Origin: Sellimonas sp963559135
Lineage (GTDB): Bacteria; Bacillota; Clostridia; Lachnospirales; Lachnospiraceae
Length of the DNA: 64,000 nucleotides
Direction: 5' to 3'
Assembly (NCBI GenBank): GCA_963559135.1
Contig: CAUWJP010000011.1
Coordinates: 1 to 64,000, forward strand
Shown here: positions 50,782-59,543 of the stretch, one piece after another
Layout of the letters: each line of letters begins with the position of its first letter
Position numbering within the stretch: position 1 is the first letter of the stretch
Made by a program: the position numbers and the translations under genes
The notes under the pieces: model-generated
The model's database searches: none
The model's input: only the letters and a program-made list of their open reading frames with translations
What the model was told of the DNA's origin: nothing

Positions 50782-51957
50782 TCATGCTTTCTTCTGATTT
50801 CTAAGCTTTGTGATAAAGTTTTCCAGACGTCCGATTGCAACTTTCAGGTCATCCAGCGAATACGCATAGGAAATTCGCAAAAATCCTTCACCGCAGTCTC
50901 CAAATGCTGTACCAGGTACGACAGCCACCTTCTCTTCTTCCAGAAAACGGGTGGCAAATTCTTCCGAAGTCATGCCAAATTCCTGAATGCTCGGGAAGAT
51001 GTAGAACGCTCCCTCCGGCTCAAAGCATTGCAGCCCCATCCGCTGAAATTCATGCAGAAGATATCGTCTTCTCTGATTGTAAGCCTTTCTCATCTCCTGA
51101 ACTTCATCCTCACAGTTTCTTAATCCTTCCACAGCCGCATACTGGCTGTTGGTCGGTGCGCACATAATAGCATACTGATGGATCTTTAACATCTGTTCAA
51201 GAATCACTGCTGGCCCGCACGCATATCCGAGCCGCCATCCTGTCATGGCAAATCCTTTGGAGAAACCATTAATCACAATCGTTCTTTCTCTCATTCCAGG
51301 GAACGCTGCAATGGAGACATGCTCCGTTCCATACGTCAGTTCCGAATAAATTTCATCAGAGATTACAAAGAGATCATGCTCCACGACCGCTTCTGCAATC
51401 GGCTCCAGATCCTCCTTTGTCATAATGGATCCCGTCGGATTATTCGGAAATGGAAGTACAAGAATCTTCGTCTTATCCGTAATCTTTGCTTCCAGATCTT
51501 CCCTTGTCAGTTTAAATTTATTCTTCTCCTGCAGCGGGATCACTACCGGTACTCCGTCCGCCAGCACTGCGCACGGCAGATAGGAGACATAACTCGGCTG
51601 TGGAATCAGTACCTCATCCCCTGGATTTAGCATGGCACGCATGGCAATATCAATTCCTTCGCTCCCTCCGACTGTCACAATGATCTCGGATGCAGGATTG
51701 TAGGAAACCTGAATCTTCCGCTCCAGATATTTTGAAATTTCTTCTTTTAAGTCTTTCAGCCCGGCATTGGAAGTATAGAACGTCCGTCCTCTTTCCAGGG
51801 AATAAATTCCCTCTTCGCGGATTCTCCACGGTGTATCAAAATCCGGCTCGCCGACTCCCAGGGAAATCGCATCCTTCATCTCATTTACAATGTCAAAAAA
51901 CTTCCGGATGCCGGACGGCTGTATATTTACAATCTTATCGGATAATGGATTTCTCAT
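50782..51957 (-). CDS. PLP-dependent class I/II aminotransferase
   Basis: A 391-residue fold-type I aminotransferase similar to aspartate/aromatic aminotransferases of the PatA/AspC type. PFPNNPTGSIM (about 168-178), the SDEIYSELTYG segment and the PLP lysine in NGFSKGFAMTGWRLGY (about 228-243) are intact; the C-terminal Arg for the substrate carboxylate lies in FLRISYA. Its ATG overlaps the stop of the Lrp/AsnC regulator (TAATG). That coupling suggests amino acid-responsive control; the exact amino donor is not determined. Confidence 0.92.
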   Translation of the reverse strand: MRNPLSDKIVNIQPSGIRKFFDIVNEMKDAISLGVGEPDFDTPWRIREEGIYSLERGRTFYTSNAGLKDLKEEISKYLERKIQVSYNPASEIIVTVGGSEGIDIAMRAMLNPGDEVLIPQPSYVSYLPCAVLADGVPVVIPLQEKNKFKLTREDLEAKITDKTKILVLPFPNNPTGSIMTKEDLEPIAEAVVEHDLFVISDEIYSELTYGTEHVSIAAFPGMRERTIVINGFSKGFAMTGWRLGYACGPAVILEQMLKIHQYAIMCAPTNSQYAAVEGLRNCEDEVQEMRKAYNQRRRYLLHEFQRMGLQCFEPEGAFYIFPSIQEFGMTSEEFATRFLEEEKVAVVPGTAFGDCGEGFLRISYAYSLDDLKVAIGRLENFITKLRNQKKA

Positions 51958-52445
51958 TACGGCATCACCAACATCCTTTCTGCCTTCTTCTGAGGCGTAA
52001 GAATCGTTCCGTGGTCCTTATATTTCTTTAAAATGAAATGGGTAGCCGTGGAAAGCACCGGTTCAATCGGAGAAAGTTTCTCTGATACAAACCTGGATAC
52101 TTCCTTGAGTGTCTTTCCTTCCAGAATAATCAGGAAGTCATACGCCCCTGAAATAAGATAGACTGCCGTAACCTCCGGGAAATTATAGATCCGCTCCGCA
52201 ATCCGGTCAAACCCCAGATCTCTCTGCGGTGTCACCCGAACTTCAATCAGGGCGGTTACAGACTCTTCTCCTGTCTTATCCCAGTCAATCAATGTGTGGT
52301 AGCCGCAGATGATCTTTTCCTTCTCCATATCTGCAATCTCATTTGCAATCGTTGCCTCATCTGTTCCGAGAAGCACTGCCAGCTCACCTAAATCCACGCG
52401 GCTGTTCTTTTCCAGGTAACGCAATATTTCCGTTCTCATATTCAT
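51957..52445 (-). CDS. Lrp/AsnC-family transcriptional regulator
   Basis: A 162-residue regulator: N-terminal winged helix (about 1-60; LGELAVLLGTDEATIANEIADM) and C-terminal RAM ligand-binding/oligomerisation domain (about 70-150; EVTAVYLISGAYDFLIILEG). It probably responds to an amino acid and controls the coupled aminotransferase. The frame is open 25 codons upstream, but ATG at 52445 is preceded by AAAGGAGG 8 bases away and gives a normal length. Confidence 0.9.
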   Translation of the reverse strand: MNMRTEILRYLEKNSRVDLGELAVLLGTDEATIANEIADMEKEKIICGYHTLIDWDKTGEESVTALIEVRVTPQRDLGFDRIAERIYNFPEVTAVYLISGAYDFLIILEGKTLKEVSRFVSEKLSPIEPVLSTATHFILKKYKDHGTILTPQKKAERMLVMP

Positions 52446-52446
52446 C

Positions 52447-53430
52447 TTATTTTCCTCCTTTACAGATCCGAAACCACTCATCCTCAGCCGGACGGTCTGT
52501 ACACCGTCTTTCCTCCCCATTGAGAATGATTTTATCCTTTCCTGCTTTCATCTTTCCGATGACAGACGCCATAATCTGGTCTCGTCTACAATTCTCAACA
52601 AAACCACGTCCATCTTCAAGAACAATAAGCAGACATCCTCCCGATGCCATCTGATATGGATTCAGCCGGAAAAGCTCGCAGATCTCGATGATATCCTGGC
52701 GCACCGGAAATGTTTTCAAATCCACCTCATATCCCATTTTCGTCTCTTCTGCCAGTTCCCACAGAGCTCCAAATACTCCGCCGTCTGTCACTGGCTTGAT
52801 AAAATCTGCATGATATTCTGCTGCTTTTCTAACTGCTTTTTCTGCAAACAGAGTTCCCCTGGAATCCAGAAGTTTCTGCAAAAACACCGGCACAAACCGC
52901 CCCCTGATTTCCTCCTCTTTTTCGCTGAGGATCCGAAGGCTCCCTTCCAGAGCAATCGGGTTGACAAGAACCAGATCTTTTCCGTCATAAGATTTTTCCG
53001 GTTCTTCTTCCCTGATTTCACTCTTTCCGAATCCGGTGACCGACACAATAAATACTTCTGCATCAGGACATACTTCCGTCAATACATTCAGAATCTGAAA
53101 TTCCTGCTCTTTAGCCGTTTCTTTTAGACTCTCCGTCATTTCCTTTATGGATTCTTCCTCTGTCTGCTCCGGCACGAGGACGGACACCCTTACCCCAAAC
53201 GGATGCCCGCCCTCCGCGGCGACAGCCGTCACCGCCCTGGCCGCAGCATAGACAAAAAGATCCTTCTCTCTTCCGGTCATGAGAATCTCCGAAACCACCA
53301 GTTCCTCCGCACCAAGCGGTATTTTCGTACAGCGCTTCCAGCTGTACGGCGAAAGTGCCGGATGATCATCTTTTAATTTTCTATATACAGACCTCTGATA
53401 AGCAGCCTGTGTCAAAATCCCTTTTCTCAT
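52447..53430 (-). CDS. AIR synthase-related (PurM/HypE-fold) protein
   Basis: A 327-residue protein with weak but recognisable PurM-superfamily features: an N-terminal ATP-binding-like half (YAAARAVTAVAAEGGHPFGVRVSVLVPE) and a C-terminal half with IKPVTDGGVFGALWELAEE, similar to HypE/ThiL-type enzymes that activate substrates with ATP. The glycine-rich N-terminal loop of true HypE is reduced. No hydrogenase genes are nearby. Its stop lies one base before the Lrp/AsnC ATG. The biochemical role is unknown. Confidence 0.7.
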   Translation of the reverse strand: MRKGILTQAAYQRSVYRKLKDDHPALSPYSWKRCTKIPLGAEELVVSEILMTGREKDLFVYAAARAVTAVAAEGGHPFGVRVSVLVPEQTEEESIKEMTESLKETAKEQEFQILNVLTEVCPDAEVFIVSVTGFGKSEIREEEPEKSYDGKDLVLVNPIALEGSLRILSEKEEEIRGRFVPVFLQKLLDSRGTLFAEKAVRKAAEYHADFIKPVTDGGVFGALWELAEETKMGYEVDLKTFPVRQDIIEICELFRLNPYQMASGGCLLIVLEDGRGFVENCRRDQIMASVIGKMKAGKDKIILNGEERRCTDRPAEDEWFRICKGGK

Positions 53431-53442
53431 CTTTCCTGTCCT

Positions 53443-54912
53443 CTACTGTTTCTTTGCCTTTTCGACCGTCTTTTCGATGGTCTCCTGATCCTGTGTGGCA
53501 ACAGCCTCTTTCAGTGCTTCTTTTGTCTTTTCATCATCTGTCTTCGTACCAACGCTCACAATCCGGCCGACTGACTCGTATTCAGACGTACTGACTTTCT
53601 CTTCATCGGATTTCTCGCCGTCCTCTTTTACAATCTTTAACAGTGTCACGGTGCTTTCCGGCGATCCGCTCTCCTTTACTTCGGTTTTTCCGGCCGCAAG
53701 CGCAGCATCCTCCTCATAGACAGTTTCTGCCTCAGACTCCTCTTTTTCTTCCGTCTCGGTTTTGAAAGAAATACTTCTCTCTTCATCACGGGTTTCTTCT
53801 CCGTAAATGGTGCAGACAAGCTCCTCTTCCCCATTGATATATGTTTCAATATAAAGAGGTGACTCTGTCGTATTTTCAATCTTCAGATCTTTCTCATCAG
53901 AGAGGACCGCTTCCATTCCCGCGTCTACATATTCCGGAATCTTTTCGGATTCGTGTCGTTCAGAAATTCCGGTCTCTGCATACAGAGCGGCATCGTAAAG
54001 GCTGGTAGCCATCAGATCCAATGCATCCTGAGACATGCCCTCTCCGACATGCTCTCCCAGAACGCTCTGAAGTGAAAACTCCTTTTCCGGCATTACAAGC
54101 CGTCCATTCAGATCTCCTGTCAGTGTCAGAATCTCCTGACGTGTCTCAGCATCTGCTATCTCCACTGAGGCACTGCCAAGCTCGTCCTGAACAGTTTCCA
54201 AGTCATCACGCCGGATGTTCGGCTGATCCTTTTCGGAATCCACCTCGATCTCCACTTCTTTTCCAGCTTCCAGATCACCAAGCCTGTCCTGGATTTCATT
54301 CAGAACCTCCTCGGACGCCAGTTTCTCTCCATCTTTTTCATCTGTAATCTGGAATACACCTCCGACTCTTGTAATCTTTGCGTTCACGGCCTCTTCAAAG
54401 AAGTCCGCCGTTTTCTCCTCCAGTACTTCTATTGCTTTTTCTTCATCGATCTGATAATCGTCTTCGTATTCTACTTTCTCTTTTTTTGCCTGCCGTATTT
54501 TTCTGTAACGCTGATACAGATTTCCGCGCTTTCCGTATTCGGACGCCTCTTTTACAAGACTCTCCATATCCCCCTGCTGGATTCCAAGCTCGGATACTGT
54601 CACCTGTACTGTCTTTTCCTCTGATTTCAGTGTAATCGGCATATGCTTCATAACTGTCCATCGGTCTTCTAACTTTTCAAGCGCCTCCTTTTCTGTCAGT
54701 CCGGAAACGTCCACCCCCTGAACAAATACATTCTGCTCAATCTGGTCCTGCTCCATTCTGTGTACATAGCGGTAAACAGATGAATAAAAAATTCCAATGA
54801 CAAAAAGAGCACATAGAAGAACCAGCCCGGCAAGGGCTATGAACTTTCTTTTCTGTGCTGCACTCATTCTTCTCTGTGTATGTTTTGGATTTTCTTTCTT
54901 CTGCTCTCCCAT
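53443..54912 (-). CDS. VanW/YoaR-like exported protein with degenerate VanW domain
   Basis: A 489-residue protein. A basic N-terminus and one membrane segment (about 22-45) lead to an extracytoplasmic part with a PG_binding_4-like region (VFVQGVDVSGLTEKEALEKL) and a VanW-like domain (about 250-360). The usual GGGxCQ motif of VanW is absent; ATSLYDAALYAETGISERH corresponds to the region after it. The C-terminal 120 residues are acidic low complexity. It may act at the cell wall. ATG at 54912 with GGGAGCG is chosen over ATG 54927. It ends 12 bases before the PurM-like gene. Confidence 0.7.
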   Translation of the reverse strand: MGEQKKENPKHTQRRMSAAQKRKFIALAGLVLLCALFVIGIFYSSVYRYVHRMEQDQIEQNVFVQGVDVSGLTEKEALEKLEDRWTVMKHMPITLKSEEKTVQVTVSELGIQQGDMESLVKEASEYGKRGNLYQRYRKIRQAKKEKVEYEDDYQIDEEKAIEVLEEKTADFFEEAVNAKITRVGGVFQITDEKDGEKLASEEVLNEIQDRLGDLEAGKEVEIEVDSEKDQPNIRRDDLETVQDELGSASVEIADAETRQEILTLTGDLNGRLVMPEKEFSLQSVLGEHVGEGMSQDALDLMATSLYDAALYAETGISERHESEKIPEYVDAGMEAVLSDEKDLKIENTTESPLYIETYINGEEELVCTIYGEETRDEERSISFKTETEEKEESEAETVYEEDAALAAGKTEVKESGSPESTVTLLKIVKEDGEKSDEEKVSTSEYESVGRIVSVGTKTDDEKTKEALKEAVATQDQETIEKTVEKAKKQ

Positions 54913-54932
54913 AGGCGCTCCCACCATTTCTC

Positions 54933-55034
54933 TTAAATCAGATAAGGTATAATAGACGTTGCTACCATTGCAATAATCACCAGAATAATCACAATAGCCA
55001 TAAGTCTTTGTGTCTTTTTATCATGGAAATTCAT
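54933..55034 (-). CDS. Small single-pass membrane peptide (33 residues)
   Basis: A short gene reading MNFHDKKTQRLMAIVIILVI through a hydrophobic helix (about 11-31) to IIPYLI. A good site GGAGAAAGG lies 8 or more bases before the ATG, and it fits exactly in the gap between nth (20 bases) and the VanW-like gene (21 bases) in a tight operon. The basic N-terminus predicts N-in orientation. It resembles other tiny membrane proteins whose role is unknown. Confidence 0.65.
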   Translation of the reverse strand: MNFHDKKTQRLMAIVIILVIIAMVATSIIPYLI

Positions 55035-55053
55035 CCCATCATCCTTTCTCCTG

Positions 55054-55692
55054 TCAGACTTTTCCTTTTATTTTATACTCTTTGCAGTACTTTTGCAAGG
55101 AACATTCCCCGCACTTTGGACTTCTTGCCGTACAGATCGTTCTTCCGAACTGAATAATCTGGATATTGTAGAGAATCCAGTGGTCTTTTGGCAGTTCTTT
55201 CATCAGATCCTGCTCGATCTTCTCCGGGTCCTCATTCGTGGTAAAGCCAAGCCTCCTTGAGATCCGTCTCACATGTGTATCTACCACAACACTTGGATCG
55301 TGGTAAATGTTACCCCGGATCACATTGGCAGTTTTTCTCCCTACTCCCGCAAGCGACGTCAGCTCCTCCAGCGTAGACGGTACCTCATCGTGATACTTCT
55401 CATGAATCTCCTTCATACATGCAATCAGGTTTTTCGCCTTATTATGATAAAATCCGGTAGGCCGGATATCCTCTTCCAGTTCTTTTAAATCTGCTGTCGC
55501 AATGTCTCCCGGCGATGTATACTTCTGAAACAGATCTTTTGTCACGATATTGACCCGTGCGTCCGTACACTGAGCGCTCAGCATGGTGGCCGCCAGAAGC
55601 TGCCACGGCGTCTCATAATTCAGATAACATTTGTATTCTGTTCCAAACTGATGATCCAGAATGTCCAGAATTTCTTTTGTCCGTTTCTTCAT
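55054..55692 (-). CDS. nth: Endonuclease III
   Basis: A 212-residue base-excision repair glycosylase/AP lyase that removes oxidised pyrimidines. Helix-hairpin-helix LAGVGRKTANVI with the catalytic Lys (about 110-121), catalytic Asp in VVDTHV (about 132-137) and the 4Fe-4S cluster C-x6-C-x2-C-x5-C at the C-terminus are complete. The frame opens 15 codons further up, but ATG at 55692 with GAGGAGT is the normal start. Its start overlaps the last codons of the radical SAM gene region (stop at 55697) with 4 bases between. Confidence 0.96.
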   Translation of the reverse strand: MKKRTKEILDILDHQFGTEYKCYLNYETPWQLLAATMLSAQCTDARVNIVTKDLFQKYTSPGDIATADLKELEEDIRPTGFYHNKAKNLIACMKEIHEKYHDEVPSTLEELTSLAGVGRKTANVIRGNIYHDPSVVVDTHVRRISRRLGFTTNEDPEKIEQDLMKELPKDHWILYNIQIIQFGRTICTARSPKCGECSLQKYCKEYKIKGKV

Positions 55693-55696
55693 TTTA

Positions 55697-57430
55697 TTAC
55701 TCCTCTTCCTCTCCGATCCGGAATACCGCCGCTTCATAATTTAAAGGATTCCGGTTCTGATAGTCAAACAGCAGCACAGTTTTTCCCGGCTCCATATCCT
55801 GGTCCACCTGAAACTCAAATACTTCGATATGAGTCATCTTCCGAAGTTTCCTGCTCTCCGTCTTTTCGTAGGATTTCAGATATACCGGATCTTTCTCTTC
55901 CCGGTCGTAAAATGCCTTCAAAAACTCCTTGTCCGCCAAAGGCTCTCCTGAAAATTCCGGACGGCTCTTAATATTTTCCCTCAGATACAGATCATAGACC
56001 AAAAGTTCCCGGTAAAATTCTGTCTTTCCTTTTATATTTTCCTCGATGAAATCAAGCAGAATCTCATATCTGGCAGTTCTCGTGTGGTTCCGCGCAAACA
56101 GTCCTTTCTCCTCATAGTAACTGCTCAGTTTTTCGTACATCCGAAACGGCGACGCAAATTCCTTTACCAGAAAGCGCAGTGTATTCGCAAACTGTCCGCT
56201 ATTGTAATAGACCTCCACCATTTCTTCTATCTTTTTAAGCTGTGCAATCTCTCCGTAAGAAAGCCAGCTTGTCCCAAGCACTTCGTACGGCGGTTTCCCT
56301 TTATATAACAATCCATATTCCTCTGCATGCTCCTGCATATAGGATCCTTTCAGCACTTTCAGAAATCCAAGCTGTAACTGATCCGGCATCAGACTGTAGA
56401 CATCGTCAAATGACCTTCCAAAACTCTCATATCCTTCATATGGCAGTCCCGCAATCAAATCCAGATGTTGGTGTGTATTTCCCATTGCCTTGATCTTTTT
56501 TACCACTTCCGAAAGCCGTTCAAAATTCATTGTCCTTTTGATCGCCCGGATCGTATCCGGATTGGTCGACTGCACTCCGATCTCCAGCTGAATCAGTCCC
56601 GGACGCATCCTGGAAATCAATTCTAGTTCCTCCTCATCCAGAAGATCCGCCGATACCTCGAAATGAAAATTGGTAATTCCGTTATCATGCTCCAGAAGAT
56701 ACTTCCAGATTTCCTTAGCATGTCCGTGTCGGCAGTTAAATGTCCGGTCCACAAATTTCACCTGCGGAACTTTCTGATCCAGGAAATACTGAAGTTCCCG
56801 TTTTACCAGATCCAGGTCCCTAAACCTTAAACATTTATCAACCGAGGACAGGCAGTAGCTGCACTGAAACGGACATCCTCTGCTTGTCTCATAATAAATA
56901 ATTTTATGCTCAAACAGGCTCAGGTCCTCATATACAAACGGCACAAGACTTAACTCCATTACTTTCCGCCATACATTCTCCTGAATCTCACCATTCTCTT
57001 TCCGGAACGTGATTCCGGCAATCTCATCCAGCCTTTCTATTTTTCCGTGATAAAAGTCCAACAGCGCGGCAAATGTCTCTTCACCTTCCCCTTTCATCAC
57101 TCCGGCAACCTCCGGCAACCTGAGAAGTACCTCTTTTGCATCGTAGGAGACCTCCGGCCCGCCAAGCCAGATAATCGTCTCTGGCAGGATCTTTTTAATC
57201 TCCCGCACCAGTTCCTCCACATAATCCAGATTCCAGATGTAGCAGGAAAAGCACAAAAGCTCCGGCTGCTCCCGGTACAGATCCATCAGAATCTCATCAA
57301 TCTGCTGGTTAATCGTATATTCCGCAATCTTCGTCTCACTCAGATAGTATTTTGCATAAGATCTGAGAGAATAGACCGCCAGATTAGAATGGATATATTT
57401 GGCATTAACTGCCGCGAGAATAGTTTTCAT
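55697..57430 (-). CDS. B12-binding-domain radical SAM protein (DUF4080)
   Basis: A 577-residue protein. The N-terminal cobalamin-binding fold (about 1-140; FSCYIWNLDYVEELV, IWLGGPEVSYD) precedes a radical SAM barrel with CPFQCSYC (about 186-193) that holds the 4Fe-4S cluster, and a C-terminal DUF4080 domain (about 390-570). The canonical DxHxxG cobalamin motif is not seen. Substrate unknown; members often modify unactivated carbons or are housekeeping enzymes of Clostridia. It starts the operon that continues through nth to trmL. Confidence 0.88.
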   Translation of the reverse strand: MKTILAAVNAKYIHSNLAVYSLRSYAKYYLSETKIAEYTINQQIDEILMDLYREQPELLCFSCYIWNLDYVEELVREIKKILPETIIWLGGPEVSYDAKEVLLRLPEVAGVMKGEGEETFAALLDFYHGKIERLDEIAGITFRKENGEIQENVWRKVMELSLVPFVYEDLSLFEHKIIYYETSRGCPFQCSYCLSSVDKCLRFRDLDLVKRELQYFLDQKVPQVKFVDRTFNCRHGHAKEIWKYLLEHDNGITNFHFEVSADLLDEEELELISRMRPGLIQLEIGVQSTNPDTIRAIKRTMNFERLSEVVKKIKAMGNTHQHLDLIAGLPYEGYESFGRSFDDVYSLMPDQLQLGFLKVLKGSYMQEHAEEYGLLYKGKPPYEVLGTSWLSYGEIAQLKKIEEMVEVYYNSGQFANTLRFLVKEFASPFRMYEKLSSYYEEKGLFARNHTRTARYEILLDFIEENIKGKTEFYRELLVYDLYLRENIKSRPEFSGEPLADKEFLKAFYDREEKDPVYLKSYEKTESRKLRKMTHIEVFEFQVDQDMEPGKTVLLFDYQNRNPLNYEAAVFRIGEEEE

Positions 57431-57464
57431 ACGTATTTTTCTCCTTTTTATTTTGCCGATTTTA

Positions 57465-57493
57465 TTGACATTTCCCCAAAAACACGGTAAACT
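57465..57493 (+). promoter_or_regulatory. Promoter of the SRP RNA
   Basis: TTGACA (57465-57470), 17 bases, TAAACT (57488-57493). Start expected near 57500, at the first base of the SRP RNA. Confidence 0.7.
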
Positions 57494-57500
57494 TATGAAA

Positions 57501-57760
57501 CGTGCAGCCGGGGTGTTAGCGGTACCCTGTACCTACAATCCGCTATAGTAGGGGTGATGCTGTGCCGAGGGCGTATTCTTGTGAGGCTGCCTCTGGAAAG
57601 TGGCGTTGATACTTCGGGTCTCGCGCAACTGGACTCCGTGAACCGTGTCAGGTCGGGAACGAAGCAGCACTAAGCGGAACCTCCCGTGTGCCGCGAGGGT
57701 GCCTGGGTTGAGTTAACTTCCAGAGTAACGCTTGGGAGATGCGTTCGACGCACAGCGCAC
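57501..57760 (+). ncRNA. ffs: Signal recognition particle RNA, large Gram-positive type
   Basis: About 260 bases. The 5' domain (GGTAGCGGTACCC-like, CCTGTACC, AATCCGCTATAG) matches the Alu part of large bacterial SRP RNA; the S-domain tip GTCAGGTCGGGAACGAAGCA at about 57647 with the internal loop GCAGCACTAAGC binds Ffh. The 5' GTGC and 3' GCAC ends pair. It guides Ffh-dependent membrane targeting. Ends are approximate. Confidence 0.93.
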
Positions 57761-57765
57761 AAAAA

Positions 57766-57792
57766 AGAGCAGATGACTGCTCTATTTTTTTT
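57766..57792 (+). terminator. Bidirectional terminator of SRP RNA and tadA
   Basis: AGAGCAG/CTGCTCT with a 4-base loop (57766-57783), eight T after it on the plus strand and six T on the minus strand. It includes the tadA stop codon. Confidence 0.88.
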
Positions 57793-58303
57793 GCCTTAAT
57801 TCTTTAAAAAACGTCTTCATCATCTGGCTGCACTCTTCACCCATGATCCCTGTTGTAAGTTCCACCTGATGATTAAACTGCGGCACCTGCAGAAGATTCA
57901 TAATCGATCCTGCGCAGCCCGCCTTGGGATTCATACACCCGACGACTACCCGCTTAATCCGCGCCTGCACAATCGCCCCGGAACACATCTGGCATGGTTC
58001 CAGGGTGACATACAACGTACAGTCCTCAAGTCTCCAGTCATTCATCTTCCTGCTGGCCTTGCGGATCGCCTGAATCTCCGCGTGAGCCAGTGTATTTTTA
58101 TCAATCGTCCGGCGGTTGTATCCCCTGCCGATGATCTTATCTTCATATACGATGACACATCCGATCGGGACCTCCCCCAGAGCATATGCCTTCTTCGCCT
58201 GCTTCACTGCTTCTTTCATGTATTTGATATCCAGCTTTTTCTGAAGCTCTTTTTGAAGTTTCTCTTCCTGTTCTTTCTCTTCCTTTGAACGTCTACGTCC
58301 CAT
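57782..58303 (-). CDS. tadA: tRNA-specific adenosine deaminase
   Basis: A 173-residue zinc deaminase that converts A34 to inosine in tRNA-Arg. The zinc site HAE (about 73-75) and PCQMC (about 103-107) is intact. The N-terminus has about 25 extra charged residues (GRRRSKEEKEQEEKLQKELQ) before the usual start near MKEAVKQAKKAY; the ribosome site GGAGTATGG supports the longer form, though an internal start at residue 29 cannot be excluded. It converges on the SRP RNA gene. Confidence 0.94.
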   Translation of the reverse strand: MGRRRSKEEKEQEEKLQKELQKKLDIKYMKEAVKQAKKAYALGEVPIGCVIVYEDKIIGRGYNRRTIDKNTLAHAEIQAIRKASRKMNDWRLEDCTLYVTLEPCQMCSGAIVQARIKRVVVGCMNPKAGCAGSIMNLLQVPQFNHQVELTTGIMGEECSQMMKTFFKELRQKK

Positions 58304-58387
58304 CTTCCATACTCCTGTGTCTCTTACTGAAATTCTTCTGTGCCGTTTTCATCTAAAACAATCTGAAACACGGCAATTTCTTATTCA

Positions 58388-59407
58388 TTATACTCTAATT
58401 TGGTGAACCTGTCGACACCAATACCCGAAATCTGCCCGGTCCTCTTTTTCTCCCTCCGGCAGATCCAGCATCTCCTCTTCATAATTTACAAATCCCGGGA
58501 ATCCGAAGGCCTGTGCTGCTCTTCGTTCTTTTTCGCTGTAGACTCCCGGCACTCCGAGGTACAGGTTCTCTCCTTCCTGCAAAAAAGCAAGATGATGATA
58601 ATTATAATAGCCGTGCAGGAGAAAGCTGTTGTTTGCCAGCTGCCACTCTCTTCGGATGAGTTTTGAAAGATCCTGTCTCTGGATTTTGGTGCAGCGAAAC
58701 CGACATGCCGTCTGGCACTCCTGCTCCGCGATCTCCGGTTCCAACTCCTCCTCTTCCTCATCAAAATAGAACGACTGCGTTTCCTTTTCTTCTGTTTCCA
58801 TGCTCTCCTCAGGCAAAATCTCTCTTACATCATAAGAAACACCTGCGGGTACTTCCGTCATTTCCTCCTGCTCCATCATTCTCTCCGCTTCTTCCCGCTC
58901 ATCCGGCATCTCCTTTTCCGCCGATACCGGCTCTTCCTCCTTCACCTCTTCCACTTCTTCCGGCTCCGCCACCGTGATGTTTTCTTCTGATTTTTCTTCC
59001 GTCTTTTCTTCTGTTACTTCTTCTCTTGCGGTCGGCTCCATCCGACTGATATCTACTGCCTCGTCGGTCCAGACCGCCGCATACCTCGGCCCATTCTCTC
59101 CACTTAAAATGATTCCTTCCACGCGGTCATACCGTGCTTTGCTTCCTAAATCTTCTTCCGTGTAGGAAAGCCTGTAATTCAGCGCTGGACTGACATTCCC
59201 AAGTTCGCCCTGGTACACCCCGAAGCACTTTCCATTTTCTCTCCAGAACAAATACAGCGACAACTTTCTCGGGCTATTCATCCCCCAGCCCTTTCCATGA
59301 ATACTGACCGTGCATCCATCCTCCGATGACTCCACTTTACAAAATCCGATATTTCTGATCCGTCTTCCTTCCTGATACTCATAAAGATAACAGATAAAAC
59401 GCTTCAT
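58388..59407 (-). CDS. Acidic hypothetical protein with Glu-rich linker
   Basis: A 339-residue protein of unknown function with three parts: a conserved N-terminal domain (1-120; MKRFICYLYEYQEGRRIRNI), a highly acidic Glu-rich linker (about 125-235), and a C-terminal domain (about 240-339; WQLANNSFLLHGYYNYHHL, HLAFLQEGENLYLGVPGVY). This pattern is typical of a Lachnospiraceae-wide family annotated DUF6128-like. No membrane segment. ATG at 59407 with GGGAAG upstream is preferred over ATG 59443, which has no site. Confidence 0.75.
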   Translation of the reverse strand: MKRFICYLYEYQEGRRIRNIGFCKVESSEDGCTVSIHGKGWGMNSPRKLSLYLFWRENGKCFGVYQGELGNVSPALNYRLSYTEEDLGSKARYDRVEGIILSGENGPRYAAVWTDEAVDISRMEPTAREEVTEEKTEEKSEENITVAEPEEVEEVKEEEPVSAEKEMPDEREEAERMMEQEEMTEVPAGVSYDVREILPEESMETEEKETQSFYFDEEEEELEPEIAEQECQTACRFRCTKIQRQDLSKLIRREWQLANNSFLLHGYYNYHHLAFLQEGENLYLGVPGVYSEKERRAAQAFGFPGFVNYEEEMLDLPEGEKEDRADFGYWCRQVHQIRV

Positions 59408-59491
59408 AAATCTGCTTCCCGCCTGTTTCCTTTTCCTTTCCATACTATGCCCGTCCCTTCTGAAAAAGAACTGGAAAAGAGAAACGGAAAC

Positions 59492-59521
59492 AAAAAAGGG
59501 GAGACTGTACGCAGTCTCTCC
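59492..59521 (-). terminator. Terminator of dgt
   Basis: GGAGAGACTG / CAGTCTCCCC, 10 bp with a 4-base loop, followed on the minus strand by TTTTTTG, 22 bases after the dgt stop. Confidence 0.85.
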
Positions 59522-59543
59522 TTGTCAGTTTATATCCTGTTTT

